NCBI GenBank assembly: GCA_026989045.1
Contig: JALSJY010000005.1
Location: forward strand, 1 to 6,853
Reading direction: 5' to 3'
DNA from: Hyphomicrobiales bacterium
GTDB taxonomy: Bacteria > Pseudomonadota > Alphaproteobacteria > Rhizobiales > Devosiaceae
Length of the DNA: 6,853 bases
The notes beneath the pieces are model-generated. The model was not told where the DNA came from. It worked only from the letters and a program-made list of their open reading frames with translations, and ran no database searches. This document shows, one piece after another, positions 6,620 to 6,853 of the stretch. The stretch's first letter is position 1; the number at the start of each line of letters is the position of its first letter. A program made the translations under genes and the position numbers.

Positions 6620-6853
6620 TGTTTCGCTATGCTTTAACAATTGAATATGATGGGACGAATTTTTTTGGCTGGCAAAAGCAAAAAACTCATCGCTCTGTGC
6701 AGGGTGAAATTGAAGCCGCAATAAAAAAATTCTCTGGTGAAACAGTTGCAACCCAAGCAGCAGGTCGCACCGATAGAGGCGTGCATGCTAGGGCGCAAGT
6801 TGCTCATTTTGAATTATCAAAACAATGGGATAGCTTCCGTATAAAAGAAGCAC
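6619..6853 (+). CDS. truA: tRNA pseudouridine synthase A, N-terminal part (runs off window)
   Basis: TruA converts uridines 38, 39 and 40 of the tRNA anticodon arm to pseudouridine. The 78 visible residues start MFRYALTIEYDGTNFFGWQ, a typical TruA opening, and include the GRTDRGVHARAQVAHF block with the catalytic Asp at residue 52. Most family members have Ala, Thr or Lys after GRTD, so the Arg at 53 is mildly unusual but outside the catalytic position. The ATG (6619-6621) overlaps the fmt stop by one base (TAATG) with no clear ribosome-binding site, so it is likely translationally coupled to fmt. The frame remains open to the end of the window; about two thirds of the protein is missing. Confidence 0.95.
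   Translation, partial: MFRYALTIEYDGTNFFGWQKQKTHRSVQGEIEAAIKKFSGETVATQAAGRTDRGVHARAQVAHFELSKQWDSFRIKEA

Noticed and set aside
1..6853. CRISPR repeats, insertion sequences, attachment sites, tRNA genes or a hidden defence system
   Set aside because: No spaced direct repeats, transposase-like frames, tRNA-like cloverleafs or unexplained gene cassettes are visible; nearly all of the window is accounted for by housekeeping genes.

Overview
This is an ordinary-looking but compact housekeeping segment of an AT-rich alphaproteobacterial chromosome, most likely from the Hyphomicrobiales (Rhizobiales). Three things point there: the YbaB C-terminus reads GLPIPPGMKLPF, DnaX carries the alphaproteobacterial GEHCQAI..EGRHVDVIEMDAAS segment, and the order dnaX-ybaB-recR / rmuC (opposite) / def-fmt-truA is the one I associate with rhizobial and Bartonella-type genomes. 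GC content is, by eye, in the high thirties percent. That is low for the order and suggests a reduced or host-associated lineage, but the window cannot prove this or name a genus.

Layout: (1) Positions 1-125 hold the 3' end of an unrecognised plus-strand gene. It converges on a minus-strand LOG-family gene (165-1007), with a strong hairpin between them. (2) A 200-bp divergent intergenic region (1008-1207) separates the LOG gene from a plus-strand replication/repair operon: dnaX (clamp-loader tau subunit), ybaB/ebfC (nucleoid-associated protein) and recR (RecFOR repair). (3) recR converges, with only 16 bp between stop codons, on minus-strand rmuC. (4) A 133-bp divergent region (5027-5159) separates rmuC from a tightly packed translation operon. 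Its genes are def (peptide deformylase), fmt (Met-tRNA formyltransferase) and the start of truA (tRNA pseudouridine synthase), which runs off the window end.

Functional links: DnaX, RecR and RmuC all act in DNA replication or recombination, with YbaB a frequent companion of this cluster. Fmt adds and Def removes the formyl group of initiator methionine. TruA modifies the tRNA anticodon arm.

I found no mobile element, CRISPR array, tRNA or rRNA, and no undescribed multi-gene system. The observations most worth checking are an in-frame A8 slippery tract in dnaX placed exactly where a gamma-like short form would end, and a Glu-to-Gln change at a conserved acidic position of the RecR TOPRIM domain.
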